A stretch of DNA of 64,000 bases from Natrinema hispanicum. GTDB lineage: Archaea > Halobacteriota > Halobacteria > Halobacteriales > Natrialbaceae. Under the pieces are notes generated by a model. That model searched no databases. It worked only from the letters and a program-made list of their open reading frames with translations, and was not told the origin of the DNA. Below are positions 54,136-63,187 of this stretch, in pieces (position 1 is the stretch's first letter; every line of letters begins with the position of its first letter). The DNA is taken from positions 115,197 through 179,196 of the forward strand of contig NZ_FOIC01000007.1 of the NCBI RefSeq assembly GCF_900111485.1, written 5' to 3'. A program made the translations under genes and the position numbers.

Positions 54136-54450
54136 ATGACGGACGACTCCGACCGATCGCTCTGGTTCCCACCTGCGATGTTCACCGAGCAAATGCAGGA
54201 AGCAGGCGAGCAGGTCGCTGAATCCCAGCAGGAGATGATGAAACAGTTGCTGCAGGCTACGTCGGCGAACCCGCTCGATAACACATCGGCGTTCGGACCG
54301 ATGAACATGGGCACGGCGACGTTCAAAGCCCGCGTCCAGAGCGGCGGCCGGATCAGCATTCCCGGACCCGAACGGGAAGCCCTCGACATCGAAGAGGGAG
54401 ATATCGTCCAGACCATCGTCGTCCCAGTCAAACGCAACCGAGAGGATTAA
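54136..54450 (+). CDS. phaR: PhaR, AbrB-type PHA locus regulator
   Basis: A 104-residue protein. The N-terminal half is an amphipathic helix-rich, Gln/Glu/Met-rich part (WFPPAMFTEQMQEAGEQVAESQQEMMKQLLQ), likely to bind granules. The C-terminal half is an AbrB/SpoVT hairpin (TATFKARVQSGGRISIPGPEREALDIEEGDIVQTIVVPVKR), likely to bind DNA. The combination matches haloarchaeal PhaR, which represses PHA genes and moves to the granule. The ATG at 54136 is used, not the GTG one codon before. It is the first gene of phaR-phaP-phaE-phaC. Confidence 0.9.
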   Translation: MTDDSDRSLWFPPAMFTEQMQEAGEQVAESQQEMMKQLLQATSANPLDNTSAFGPMNMGTATFKARVQSGGRISIPGPEREALDIEEGDIVQTIVVPVKRNRED

Positions 54451-54452
54451 TC

Positions 54453-54938
54453 ATGACTCAGAACCCATTCACCGCAGTTTTCGACGCCCAGCGCACCGCA
54501 CTCGAACAGAGCCAGTCGTTCACCCACGATGCCCTCGACGCACAGCAGACATCGATCAGTGTCATGGCTGACGCCATCGAAACGTCGAGCTCGATGGTCG
54601 AGTCCAACGCCGAGATGACCAAGGGTGCGATCCACGCCTACTTCGACGCCGTCGAGATGTCGATGCCCGAGGACGCCGCCGACTTCGACGAACTCCGCGA
54701 GCTCGTCGACGAAAGCGTTGACTCGGCCACCGAGGCCCAGTCGCAGTCGATCGACGCAATGATCGACGCACTCGAGGAGTCGGAAGTTGCCTACGAAGAG
54801 TTCGCCAAGAGCTACTCCGAGGTCGTCGACACGTCGTTCGACGCAGCCCTCGAGGCCCACGAGCAGATGGAAGAGAACATGAGCGCCGTCGCAGAGAACG
54901 TCGAAGCGGCCACCGAAGAGTTCGACGCCTCGGCGTAG
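54453..54938 (+). CDS. phaP: Phasin PhaP
   Basis: A 161-residue all-helical acidic protein (MTQNPFTAVFDAQRTALEQSQSFTHDALDAQQTSISVMADAIETSSSMVESNAEMTKGAIHAYFDAVEMSMPED...). It has heptad-like Ala/Ser/Gln spacing and no Cys, matching haloarchaeal phasins that coat PHA granules and control their size. It begins 2 bases after the phaR stop. The sequence is conserved in plan more than in residues. Confidence 0.88.
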   Translation: MTQNPFTAVFDAQRTALEQSQSFTHDALDAQQTSISVMADAIETSSSMVESNAEMTKGAIHAYFDAVEMSMPEDAADFDELRELVDESVDSATEAQSQSIDAMIDALEESEVAYEEFAKSYSEVVDTSFDAALEAHEQMEENMSAVAENVEAATEEFDASA

Positions 54939-54988
54939 ACCGTCGGCCGGGCCTAGTCTTTTGATAGTCGACTCCCAATTTTATCCCA

Positions 54989-55537
54989 ATGACAGATTCA
55001 CAGCCCCAGACACAGAACTGGAACGCGTTCGTCGAACAGTGGAACGAACAGTTCCTCGAGGCACTCGAGGACAACATGGAAGCGCAGGCGCAATTCGTCG
55101 AGAGCTGGTCGGAGACCGTCGGTGAGGTCAGCGACGACGCCGAACTGTCCGACGGCGTCGAGGGCTATGCCCGCGCCTACGAGACATGGATGAACGCCTC
55201 CCAGCAGATGGTCGAGCGCATGAACGACCAGCTCGAAGGCGAAGACGTCGATGTCGAGGAGTTCCGCGACATCTGGCTCAACACGGCCAACGAGGCGTTC
55301 AAAGACGTCATGTCGACGACCGCCTTCGCGAAGATGACCGGCGAGACCGTCGGTGACGTCCTCGAACTCCAGCAGCAGGCCGACGAGGCCTCCCAAGAGA
55401 CGCTCCGATCGCTTGGCTTTGCGACCGAGGACGACGTCGTCGAAATCGGCGACCGCCTCGTCGAACTCGAGCGTCGTCAACACGCCGTCGAGGAGAAACT
55501 CGACCGCGTCCTCGAGCACCTCGAAGACGAGCAATGA
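54989..55537 (+). CDS. phaE: PhaE subunit of class III PHA synthase
   Basis: A 182-residue helical subunit ([46 protein letters not shown]...[34 protein letters not shown]). The C-terminal part is a predicted coiled coil. PhaE is required together with PhaC for PHA synthase activity in haloarchaea. The stop overlaps the phaC start as ATGA, giving translational coupling and likely fixed stoichiometry. It follows phaP by 50 bases. Confidence 0.9.
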   Translation: MTDSQPQTQNWNAFVEQWNEQFLEALEDNMEAQAQFVESWSETVGEVSDDAELSDGVEGYARAYETWMNASQQMVERMNDQLEGEDVDVEEFRDIWLNTANEAFKDVMSTTAFAKMTGETVGDVLELQQQADEASQETLRSLGFATEDDVVEIGDRLVELERRQHAVEEKLDRVLEHLEDEQ

Positions 55538-57129
55538 AGAACCCGTACGCAACCGCGCTGGAAATGCAGCGACAGGCCTGGGAGGCGACTGCCGGCCTAG
55601 CCGAGAAGAGCCAGGTCGCCCCCGAGCGCACCGAGACCCTCGAGAACGTCGAGGTCGGCCAGACGCCAAGCGAAGTCGTCTACGAGGAGAATAAACTCCG
55701 GCTTCTCCACTACGAGTCGAAGACTGAGGAGCAATACGACATTCCAATCCTCATCGTCTACGCGCTGATCAACAAGCCGTACATCCTCGATTTGCAGCCC
55801 GACCGCTCTGTGGTCCAGACGCTGCTCGAAGAGGGCTTCGACGTCTACCTGATCGACTGGGGCGAGCCATCCAAGCTGGACCGACAGCTCTCGCTCGACG
55901 ATTACGTCAACCGCTACATCGACAACTGTACTGACGTCGTCCGCGAACGCTCCGGTGAGGACGCGATCAACATCCTCGGCTACTGTATGGGCGGGACGAT
56001 GTCGGCGATGTACGCCGCGTTACACCCTGAGAAGGTCAAGAACCTCTCTCTGATGGCCGCCGGTCTTTGCTTTGCGGGCGACGGTGGCGTCCTCGAGCTG
56101 TGGGGCTCCGAAGAGTACTACGATCCCGAGACGGTTACCGAGACCTTCGACAACGTCCCGGCAGAGTTCTTGGACATCGGCTTTGCGCTGATGGACCCTG
56201 TCGCGAACAACGTGACGAAATACGTCCGGTTCTACGACAACGTCGAGGACGAGGACTTCGTCGAAAACTTCGCTCGGATGGAACGCTGGCTCGACGAAGG
56301 AATCGACGTCGCCGGCGTCGCCTACGAGGAGTTCATCAACGACATCTATCAGGAGAACAAGTTGTATAAGAACGAACTCGAGTTGGGCGGCGAGCACGTC
56401 GACATCACCAACATCGACATGCCCGTCCTCCAGATCGTTGCCGAGTACGACCACCTCATCCCGCCAGGAGCCTCGAAGCCATTCAACGAGATTATCTCCT
56501 CGGAAGACACCGAGACCCTCGAGTTCGCGACGGGTCACATCGGCATGTCCGTCTCCTCGCGGAGTCACGAGGAACTCTGGCCGCAGGTCTGTGACTGGTT
56601 CGAAGCGCGCTCGAACGGTACGGAAGAAAGCGCTGAGCCAGCGACACCTGGAACTGAGGATACGGACGTCGCCGGTGGCGAGGCGGGAACAGCGGATCTT
56701 ACCAACGGTGGCTCACCCGTCGAGACGGACTCCGATACCAGTGCTCAGACCGATCTCGACTCCGTGACAAGCCCTGATACGGAAACGGATCTTGACGCCG
56801 AGACGAGTGACCTCCACGGCGAAGACCGTTCGGACGAGGAAATCATCGAGCGTGGCGAAGACGAGGTTGAAGAAGAACCCACAGAGCCCGGCGAGATGAA
56901 CGTTGACGAGGACGTCGTCGAGGAAGTCACGGACGAGGAAATAGAATCCGAGACCGACGATCTCACGGAGCTGACCGGTGTCGGTCAGGCATACGCCGAA
57001 GATCTCTCTGATGCCGGTATCGACACGTTCGACCAACTTGCGGAGGCAGATACCGCCGACCTCGCCGCCGAGACGGGTATCTCTCCAAGTCGGATCGAAG
57101 ACTGGATCCAACAGGCACAGGAGCAGTAA
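55534..57129 (+). CDS. phaC: PHA synthase PhaC with C-terminal HhH-like extension
   Basis: A 531-residue class III PHA synthase polymerising (R)-3-hydroxyacyl-CoA. The lipase-like box is GYCMGG with catalytic Cys151, then Asp in [16 protein letters not shown] and His in [17 protein letters not shown], the full triad. The conserved core ends near residue 355. Residues about 355-475 are a long Asp/Glu/Thr/Ser-rich linker, and about 478-531 form a compact helical domain ([54 protein letters not shown]) of the helix-hairpin-helix type. Known haloarchaeal PhaC proteins have C-terminal extensions, but the HhH ending is notable. Role of the tail unknown. Confidence 0.93.
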   Translation: MKNPYATALEMQRQAWEATAGLAEKSQVAPERTETLENVEVGQTPSEVVYEENKLRLLHYESKTEEQYDIPILIVYALINKPYILDLQPDRSVVQTLLEEGFDVYLIDWGEPSKLDRQLSLDDYVNRYIDNCTDVVRERSGEDAINILGYCMGGTMSAMYAALHPEKVKNLSLMAAGLCFAGDGGVLELWGSEEYYDPETVTETFDNVPAEFLDIGFALMDPVANNVTKYVRFYDNVEDEDFVENFARMERWLDEGIDVAGVAYEEFINDIYQENKLYKNELELGGEHVDITNIDMPVLQIVAEYDHLIPPGASKPFNEIISSEDTETLEFATGHIGMSVSSRSHEELWPQVCDWFEARSNGTEESAEPATPGTEDTDVAGGEAGTADLTNGGSPVETDSDTSAQTDLDSVTSPDTETDLDAETSDLHGEDRSDEEIIERGEDEVEEEPTEPGEMNVDEDVVEEVTDEEIESETDDLTELTGVGQAYAEDLSDAGIDTFDQLAEADTADLAAETGISPSRIEDWIQQAQEQ

Positions 57130-57339
57130 GTAGCTACTTGGAGATCGCGGTCACCATCGCAGGAGCCGTCGTCGCTTGACGGCTCGAGTGCGTTCCGTTT
57201 CGTATGTGATACCGATTCGGCCGGACCAGCGACGGCAATCGCTCTGGTCTGTTACCTGAATCTGTGATATCCGTGGGATGTGTCCACCGTCTCCTCGTGG
57301 GGTTGTTATCACCCCCAATTCACTGACAACTATCACATC

Positions 57340-57348
57340 ATTATTTAT
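57340..57348 (+). promoter_or_regulatory. TATA box of phaB
   Basis: ATTATTTAT centred about 29 bases ahead of the phaB ATG, so phaB has its own leaderless promoter in addition to any read-through from phaC, which ends 243 bases upstream. Confidence 0.62.
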
Positions 57349-57372
57349 CATTGGGGATTGAATTGACGAACT

Positions 57373-58116
57373 ATGTCCATGGATGGTCGTACCTGTGTGA
57401 TCACAGGCTCAGCGCGGGGTATCGGTCGCGGTATCGCAAAATATCTCGGTGAAGAGGGGGCGAACGTCGTTATCAACTACCGATCATCGGAAGAAGACGC
57501 GTACGAGGCCGTCGACGCCATCGAATCAGCGGGCGGTTCGGCTGTTGCAGCCCAGGCCGATGTTTCCGACCGCGCGGCCGTCGAGCACATGCGCGAAGTC
57601 TGCCATGAGGCCTTCGGCCAGTGTGATGTGCTGGTGAACAACGCCGGCATCACTGCTGACAAGCAGTTCACCGAGATGTCCCGTGAGGAGTGGGACCGTG
57701 TAATGGACGTCAACCTCGGTGGAATGTTCAACTGTACTCAGGTGTTCTACGACGATATCTGGAACGCCGAGGAAGGCCGGCTGATCAACATCTCGAGCGT
57801 CGTGGGCAAACAGGGCAACTTCGGGCAGGCCAACTACGCCGCTGCGAAAAGTGGGATGTTCGGGTTCACCCGGACGATTGCCCTCGAGTTTGCCCAAGGT
57901 GGCTCGACTGCTAATTGTGTTGCGCCTGGTTTTACCGCCACCGACATGGTCACGAGTGTCCCGGACCACGTGCTCGATCGGATCATCGCGGAGATTCCGC
58001 TCGAGCGGCTTGCTGAGGTTGAGGACATTGCTGCTGTCGTGCGGTTCCTGGCGAGTGAAGACTCGTCGTACGTGACTGGAGAAGTGATCGACGTCAACGG
58101 CGGGATGGATCTGTAG
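57373..58116 (+). CDS. phaB: Acetoacetyl-CoA reductase PhaB (SDR)
   Basis: A 247-residue short-chain dehydrogenase. NADP-binding GSARGIGRG is at residues 12-20, followed by NNAGI, a catalytic Ser in NISSVVGKQGNFGQANYAAAKSG and the YAAAK motif. It closes with VRFLASEDSSYVTGEVIDVNGGMDL. It reduces acetoacetyl-CoA to (R)-3-hydroxybutyryl-CoA for PHA synthesis. The gene is next to phaC, as in other haloarchaea. Its FabG-type sequence does not exclude a role in other 3-ketoacyl reductions. Confidence 0.92.
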   Translation: MSMDGRTCVITGSARGIGRGIAKYLGEEGANVVINYRSSEEDAYEAVDAIESAGGSAVAAQADVSDRAAVEHMREVCHEAFGQCDVLVNNAGITADKQFTEMSREEWDRVMDVNLGGMFNCTQVFYDDIWNAEEGRLINISSVVGKQGNFGQANYAAAKSGMFGFTRTIALEFAQGGSTANCVAPGFTATDMVTSVPDHVLDRIIAEIPLERLAEVEDIAAVVRFLASEDSSYVTGEVIDVNGGMDL

Positions 58117-58123
58117 AAGGGGT

Positions 58124-58807
58124 CTATCGACGGCGGCTCTGTTCTCCTGCGGTCTCAATTCCTTCGGCCATTGTCTTGGCCGATTCCGTTTCCTCGAGTG
58201 GGTCCGTTTGGTTTTCCGCCGTCGCTTCGTTTGTTGGTTTCTGGTCTGTCGGTGGTTGGTTGGTTTCGGGTGGTTCTGGGGGTTCGAGTGCTGCTATGAG
58301 GAGTTTGGCTGGTCGGCTCTCGAGAAGATCTGCGAGCGAGTGTGTCGATCGAAGCGCGGCGGCCGAGAGGGCTATTGTGATAAGATGGACAGCGAACAGC
58401 GTTGTCGAGATCGAACCGGCCAGTGTGAGGGTGAGCAAGGAGAGCGGGACGCAAGCGAGCCCGACGATTCCTAGTAGGCGAATGGGCTGTGCTTGTATTG
58501 CCGTGGTGATTCTGGAGATGGTGTACTCGGCCTGCGAATTTGTATATCCCGTCTCGAGTTCGTCTATGACCGCGTCGAGCAACCGGATGAACGATCCGAC
58601 GGTGTAGGTCTCTCGAAGATCGATCACGATGATGTCCGGATCGGGCTCGGCCGTGAGCCATCGGTAGCAGAACGACGAGCGAACGTAGCTGGTGATCGTG
58701 TCGCTGAGTTCGCGAAGTCGGCTCTCCTCGAGCGCAGCCTCGATCTGGTTCGGAAGAGAGGAGAGGAATCGGACGGTAGTTGATCGCTCGAGTGCGGTGT
58801 CCAGCAT
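58124..58807 (-). CDS. Two-TM membrane protein with Pro/Thr/Glu tail
   Basis: A 227-residue protein. An N-terminal soluble region (ALERSTTVRFLSSLPNQIEAAL...DIIVIDLRETYTVGSFIRLLDAVIDELE) precedes two TM helices (PIRLLGIVGLACVPLSLLTLTLAGS and LFAVHLITIALSAAAL). The tail is rich in Pro, Thr, Glu. No family is recognised with certainty. It lies 2 bases downstream of the DUF4330 gene and must be cotranscribed with it. It converges on phaB with a 7-base gap. Confidence 0.78.
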   Translation of the reverse strand: MLDTALERSTTVRFLSSLPNQIEAALEESRLRELSDTITSYVRSSFCYRWLTAEPDPDIIVIDLRETYTVGSFIRLLDAVIDELETGYTNSQAEYTISRITTAIQAQPIRLLGIVGLACVPLSLLTLTLAGSISTTLFAVHLITIALSAAALRSTHSLADLLESRPAKLLIAALEPPEPPETNQPPTDQKPTNEATAENQTDPLEETESAKTMAEGIETAGEQSRRR

Positions 58808-58809
58808 GG

Positions 58810-59664
58810 CTAGTCGGTCTCGTCGATCAGTTCTGATGGCCCGCGATGGGTCAGTTCACCGCTGAAGTCATAACTCTCGGTTCGAAGGTTGATCTGGGTG
58901 CCAATACTGAGCGAACGACCTCCGAATGTCTTCGTCCCAGCGCGATCGAATGTTACGAGATCGGCCTCGAGGTCGACGGCCACCTTCGAGGTGTTTTCCA
59001 GTTCGGTCGTCTCAACATCGGTCACGGTCGCGATTGTCTGTCCATCGAACTGATATTCGTCGCCAATCTCGATTGCGTTGGCCGTCGTCGCCGAGACGTT
59101 CGATTCGAGCTGAACGCTCGTTCGTTCTGTGTTGAGGGTTGTGCCATCGTCTTGGAGTTGCTGGACGGTCCCCTTGAGCACGTAGTCGGCTGTATCGATT
59201 GTTATCTGGCTGCCGAGCCGGATCGAACGGTTATCGAACTGGAACGCCGTTTCTGGTTCGTCGGCCGGCGGATACGCGCCCTCGAGTTTGGCACGGACAA
59301 TCACGTGTCCGTCGCCTCCGTTTGTCGGGGACACGTACACGTCTGTGATCGTCAGGTTGTGTTCGTCCGTGGCGACGGCTGCTTGATCTCCCTTGTCGAC
59401 GGCTTCAGCGACGTAGTCAGGTTGGGTTCCCAGGTTGATCGTGGCATACTGCGTCGCCAGTTGGCTCGCGTTTACGGATTGGTTGGTCGGCGTTGCATTG
59501 GACTCGTTGCCTGCCGTTTCGGGCTCTGCAGCCCCGTTTCCGTCGCCAAGGACGCCGACAACGGCGACACCCGCGACCAAGACGGCGATGACGAGACAGA
59601 CTGCAAGTGCGTCGATGACATTGACGACGCCGAAGAGGTTCCCCTCGTCGTCTATCAGCGGCAT
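58810..59664 (-). CDS. DUF4330 family membrane protein
   Basis: A 284-residue protein with a single N-terminal membrane helix (VVNVIDALAVCLVIAVLVAGVAVVGVLGD) after the family start MPLIDDEGNLFGVVN. A Gly/Asn/Thr-rich linker and repeated beta segments follow (IRLGSQITIDTADYVLKGTV, LSIGTQINLRTESYDFSGEL). The DUF4330 assignment rests on the start and the repeating strands. It probably acts outside the cell, anchored by the helix. The start at 59664 excludes 85 upstream codons that look non-coding. Followed closely by the 2-TM gene. Confidence 0.82.
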   Translation of the reverse strand: MPLIDDEGNLFGVVNVIDALAVCLVIAVLVAGVAVVGVLGDGNGAAEPETAGNESNATPTNQSVNASQLATQYATINLGTQPDYVAEAVDKGDQAAVATDEHNLTITDVYVSPTNGGDGHVIVRAKLEGAYPPADEPETAFQFDNRSIRLGSQITIDTADYVLKGTVQQLQDDGTTLNTERTSVQLESNVSATTANAIEIGDEYQFDGQTIATVTDVETTELENTSKVAVDLEADLVTFDRAGTKTFGGRSLSIGTQINLRTESYDFSGELTHRGPSELIDETD

Positions 59665-59759
59665 AAATTCCTCCCAATGTTCATGTGGGAGAGAGTTAGT
59701 TCCGGACCTATAGATATTGTTATGTCGATGCTTTCCTGGACTCTGATCGCCAACTGGCC

Positions 59760-59903
59760 TCACTCTGTTTGAACCGTATCTCGGTCGATTGAGAGTACAA
59801 TCGCCGTGATCAAGACGGCGACTGCGAAAACTGCTGGATCGGATAAGACGTACAGGCCCAGCAGGATAGCGAGCCCAGGTAACCGGAGAAGTCTTCGAGC
59901 CAT
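59760..59903 (-). CDS. 47-residue membrane protein
   Basis: MARRLLRLPGLAILLGLYVL continues SDPAVFAVAVLITAIVLSID and ends RDTVQTE. There are two short hydrophobic helices separated by a Ser-Asp-Pro turn, with a charged N-terminus, the pattern of a small integral membrane protein. It lies 95 bases ahead of the DUF4330 gene on the same strand, so it may lead that operon. The coding nature is inferred from composition and an ATG at 59903. Confidence 0.55.
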   Translation of the reverse strand: MARRLLRLPGLAILLGLYVLSDPAVFAVAVLITAIVLSIDRDTVQTE

Positions 59904-59990
59904 GAACCCGCCCCCTCAAGTGCAGCCGCTCACAGCCACCATAGCAGTCAGAAAACAGATCAATAACGGAGCGTATCCCACCGATTGCTC

Positions 59991-60928
59991 TTAGCGCACC
60001 GTCCCCAGCGCCCGTGTTGCATCCGCCGAGACCACGATATCTCGCTCGCTAAACCGGACCCCACCGCCGGCCACGTCGTCGATCAACGCGGCCAGTGACT
60101 CGAGATAGTCTCGATTGCGGTCCTCGCGTACTGTGAGCGTTGCCTTCCCGTCGTGTTCGATGGCCCGGTTCTCGAGATAGCTGTAGACGAACGTCTCACG
60201 GACGTCGTCGGGTGCGCCCTCGAGATAGTCAGGCAGCGACAGGCGTGTGTCCGTCTTCGGTCCGACGGGAGCGCCCAGGACCGCAAGGACACGCCCGAGC
60301 ACACTGGCGTCCTCGGTTGGGCGGGCTTCGTCAGCGCGGCCCTCGCGACCGTCGACCACCTGGTAGTCAACGCCGGCCAGCTCGATCGCGTCGATGACGT
60401 GACTCTCCTCTCCACGATGATTGAGCGCGAAACTCGGTTGGTAGTTCGTCGCGGTGATTGAGCCGCCCGAAAAGACGTTTGCGACGAGCGTGTTCAGTGC
60501 GGTAAACTCGGGGTTGTCGTAGTCGGCCTCGAGCCACCCATACTCGCGGGCCGTCTCGAGGCCTCGCACACAATCAGGTTCCCCACCGCGGTCGATCCAT
60601 GTGCGAATCCGCGGTCGTGGCGTGTCGGTCGCGGTAGCGACCGCATGTGAACTCTTGTTTAGATGTTGACTTGCATAGCGCATGACTGCGCGATACTCTT
60701 GGACAGTCTCGTATGGATCGGCGTAGGCACCGCCGTCATAGGTGCGCGCGAGTTCGCGGTCGTCGATAATCGGCCCCCGGATGACATTGGCGTGTGCTGT
60801 ATCCGATATGGAGAATTTGAATCGATTTCCTGAACGGACCAGAAATCGCCCGACGGCATCGGGTCAAGGTATTGCTGTAACCCTTCCGTCAGACGCTGAT
60901 TATCAAACGTGAAACCGTTAACTTCCAC
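59991..60928 (-). pseudogene. Frameshifted gene of unknown function
   Basis: The main frame (59991-60683) begins at an internal ATG, but the same frame stays open upstream to 60863 with good coding character (FLVRSGNRFKFSISDTA, VIRGPIIDDRELARTYDGG, PYETVQEYRAV). Just above 60863 the +1-shifted frame continues as VEVNGFTFDNQRLTEGLQQYLDP, starting from a GTG at 60928 about 24 bases after a TATATATTTAT box. Adding one C to the CCC at 60861-60863 joins the two into one 313-codon gene (YLDP-DAVGRFLVRSG). A helix-turn-helix-like stretch (LNKSSHAVATATDTPRPRIR) follows. No family is recognised. The break is a real mutation or a base-calling error. Confidence 0.7.
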
Positions 60929-61106
60929 GCGAGTAAGACTATCAGATAAATATATATGGCCGGCCTCGAGTCTCATGGTTAGCATCGGTTACGGCAGTTC
61001 GAGAAAGCGGGGACGGCGGGTGGCACCTCAATCCCCTGTCCGCAGTGCTCAGTATGTCGTGAGCGCTGATAAGTTTTCTCACACGCCAGCCCGGTGCGTG
61101 AGAACA

Positions 61107-61661
61107 ATGTTAGATGGGAAACAGATTCGAGCAAAATTGATCGGATCAGATGACGAACGCGCTGTATCGCCTGTTATAGGAGTGATACTGATGGTTGCCG
61201 TGACTGTTATATTGGCAGCAGTAATTGCTGCCTTCGTAATGGATATGGGCAGTGGGTTGGGAGAATCTGCCCCTAGCGTGGGCACAGAAGCGACTTCAAA
61301 CTCAGGGTGGGCTGATACCGGGGACGATGTTGTGTTCCGAATCGCCCACCAATCCGGGGACTCGGTTGAAATGGATAACATGAGAGTTGTTATCCGCGAC
61401 AGTGATAGTGCTAGCGTTGCAACATTAGATTCGGATGGTTGGAGCGGACAAGGCAGTAATAGCGAAGTTAGCTTAGTGATAGATGGGGTTAGCAGTAACC
61501 AAGGTGCTGAAACCTTCAGTGGAGGTTCGACAATCGAAATAGAAGCATCTGGTACAAATGATATCAGCGAAAATACGGAATACACTATTCAGTTAATCCA
61601 TACTCCATCGGACTCCACCTTCGTAGAGCACACTGTCGAATCCGGCTCATATACTGCATAA
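61107..61661 (+). CDS. Type IV pilin-like protein
   Basis: A 184-residue protein with the archaeal type IV pilin N-terminus: DDERAVSPVIGVILMVAVTVILAAVIAAFVMDMG, a class III signal processed by PibD before the hydrophobic helix. The head is Ser/Asp/Gly/Thr-rich and ends without Cys. It should be an adhesion or surface-structure subunit. The gene uses more A/T-ending codons than neighbours (for example runs of AGT, GAT, TTA), which hints at recent acquisition. A 7-bp dyad (TTCTCAC/GTGAGAA, 61076-61104) lies just before the start. No pilus assembly genes are adjacent. Confidence 0.88.
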   Translation: MLDGKQIRAKLIGSDDERAVSPVIGVILMVAVTVILAAVIAAFVMDMGSGLGESAPSVGTEATSNSGWADTGDDVVFRIAHQSGDSVEMDNMRVVIRDSDSASVATLDSDGWSGQGSNSEVSLVIDGVSSNQGAETFSGGSTIEIEASGTNDISENTEYTIQLIHTPSDSTFVEHTVESGSYTA

Positions 61662-61701
61662 GGTGCAATAGCTGGATTCCCAGCAAAAATAGATTCGTAT
61701 C

Positions 61702-62691
61702 TTATCTTCGCGGATCGGCTTTCAGCCGATCCCATTTTGCATGACACGACTTGCATAGCGTTACCAGATTCTCGAGTGCATCCGGCGAGCCGTCGTCGGT
61801 CGCAACATGATGGACGTGTAGGCACTCGCTATATTTCTCGCGGTGGTCGTTGTTAGTCATATCGCAGGCAACACACTGGTAATCGTCGCGTTTCCGAACA
61901 CACTCAGCGCGGCATCTCCAATCAGTAGGATAATCGTCAGGCCACTCGCGCGACGATTTATCGAGATCGAAGCCAGCCTTCTCGAGCGCGCTGCGTAGAC
62001 TCTTAAAATGGCGGTAGTACGCCATATGAGAGTGTTTTCCGTAGTCGCGGATTTCTGGTTGTGTCGGCGCACGACCAAACATCTCACCAAGTCGCTCGAG
62101 ATCAGCGAGCAACTCGTCACGATCGACACGCCGACCGTAGGACTGTTGGGTGCCAGACAGACCGGCCTGTTCGCGAGCCTCGAGCCACGAGCCGAAGCGC
62201 TCGTGATACATCGAGCCGCTGTAGCCCGTGACCTCTTTGGCTTCGACAAACAGTGGCTCACGCCCCAACTTGTCGGCGGCGTCCCGAAGTGCCTGTAGTA
62301 GCTCCGCGTCGGTGATATCCTCGCGGTGGTTCGGCTCGAGGTCGGCCTGTTCAACGGCGTCGTTCCACCCATCGAACTTATTGTAGTACGGTTGTGTCGA
62401 GTAGCGACCGTGCTCGTTCATGTCGGCTTTCGTCGGCGTGCCACCAACGTCGTCGGCCAACTCGCGAATCGCATCAAGCAACTCGTCTCGCGACAGTCCC
62501 TGTTGGCGCGGTTCGCGCTCGAGATCGGCTTCAGCGAGTGCATCGTCGAAGCTGTCGAACTCGTTGTAATAGGGCTGGTAGGAGAACTTCGCGTGCTCGT
62601 TGATATCAGAAGTCGTTGGCGTCTTGCCAAGATCGGCAGCCAGTCGCTCGAGTTCGGCGACCAAATCCTTGCGGGTAATCTTAGCAGACAT
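61702..62691 (-). CDS. HNH endonuclease with HNH-associated repeats
   Basis: A 329-residue protein with four copies of a roughly 55-residue helical repeat, each reading L/I-x-x-LA-D-x-G-x-x-P-T-x-x-D/E-x-x-x-x-x-x-Y-S-x-x-x-Y-x-x-x-F-x-S/G-x-x-x-A-L/V. Examples are LGKTPTTSDINEHAKFSYQPYYNEFDSFDDALAEADL and VGGTPTKADMNEHGRYSTQPYYNKFDGW. A C-terminal HNH domain follows (CRAECVRKRDDYQCVACDM...LHVHHVATDDGSPDALENLVTLCKSCHAKWDRL) with the HH and CxxC zinc sites. The repeats bind DNA in homing-type enzymes. Start MSAKITRKD at 62691. Common in haloarchaeal accessory DNA; target unknown. Confidence 0.88.
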   Translation of the reverse strand: MSAKITRKDLVAELERLAADLGKTPTTSDINEHAKFSYQPYYNEFDSFDDALAEADLEREPRQQGLSRDELLDAIRELADDVGGTPTKADMNEHGRYSTQPYYNKFDGWNDAVEQADLEPNHREDITDAELLQALRDAADKLGREPLFVEAKEVTGYSGSMYHERFGSWLEAREQAGLSGTQQSYGRRVDRDELLADLERLGEMFGRAPTQPEIRDYGKHSHMAYYRHFKSLRSALEKAGFDLDKSSREWPDDYPTDWRCRAECVRKRDDYQCVACDMTNNDHREKYSECLHVHHVATDDGSPDALENLVTLCKSCHAKWDRLKADPRR

Positions 62692-62968
62692 TAACGCCAC
62701 CTCCGGCGGTCGGTGAGTGACGGTCAACGATACGAGTCTCTGTCGTGCCGGTGGACTTATCACCGGCTGCTCGATAGACTTGCATGGGTTCTAGGCCACA
62801 TCGTAGAACCCGGCCCGCCCAGTGTAACGGGTGGGCATTTCCTACATGGAATCCCTAGTAGGGCCGCGTTCTACACCTAATTCGTAGTACTCTGACTTAC
62901 TTGATACTACCGGCTCGCGTGATAGTCGGCGGTAGATACTAATACGAGCCAAAATACAGCTACTCTTA

Positions 62969-63187
62969 ATGAGTAGCCCACCCACGAAACCAGTGCAATA
63001 CGAGAGTGCCGATATGCTCGCTGCGATTCGAGACTATGGCAACGCTGCTGGGACTGCTGACGTAGCCGACGCCGTCGGGTGTTCACACGATACCGCCTAC
63101 AAGCGGCTTCGGTCGCTCGAGGGTGATGGGCGCGTTACGTCGCGGAAAATCGGGCAGGCGCGCGTGTGGTCTGTCACCGACGAATGA
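62969..63187 (+). CDS. Small helix-turn-helix protein
   Basis: A 72-residue protein: MSSPPTKPVQYESADMLAAI...AGTADVADAVGCSHDTAYKRLRSLEGDGRVTSRKIGQARVWSVTDE. This is a MarR/ArsR-like winged helix with recognition helix SHDTAYKRLRSLEGDGRV. Too small for a ligand domain. The stop overlaps the following start as ATGA, so it is coupled to the downstream membrane-protein gene. Confidence 0.8.
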   Translation: MSSPPTKPVQYESADMLAAIRDYGNAAGTADVADAVGCSHDTAYKRLRSLEGDGRVTSRKIGQARVWSVTDE

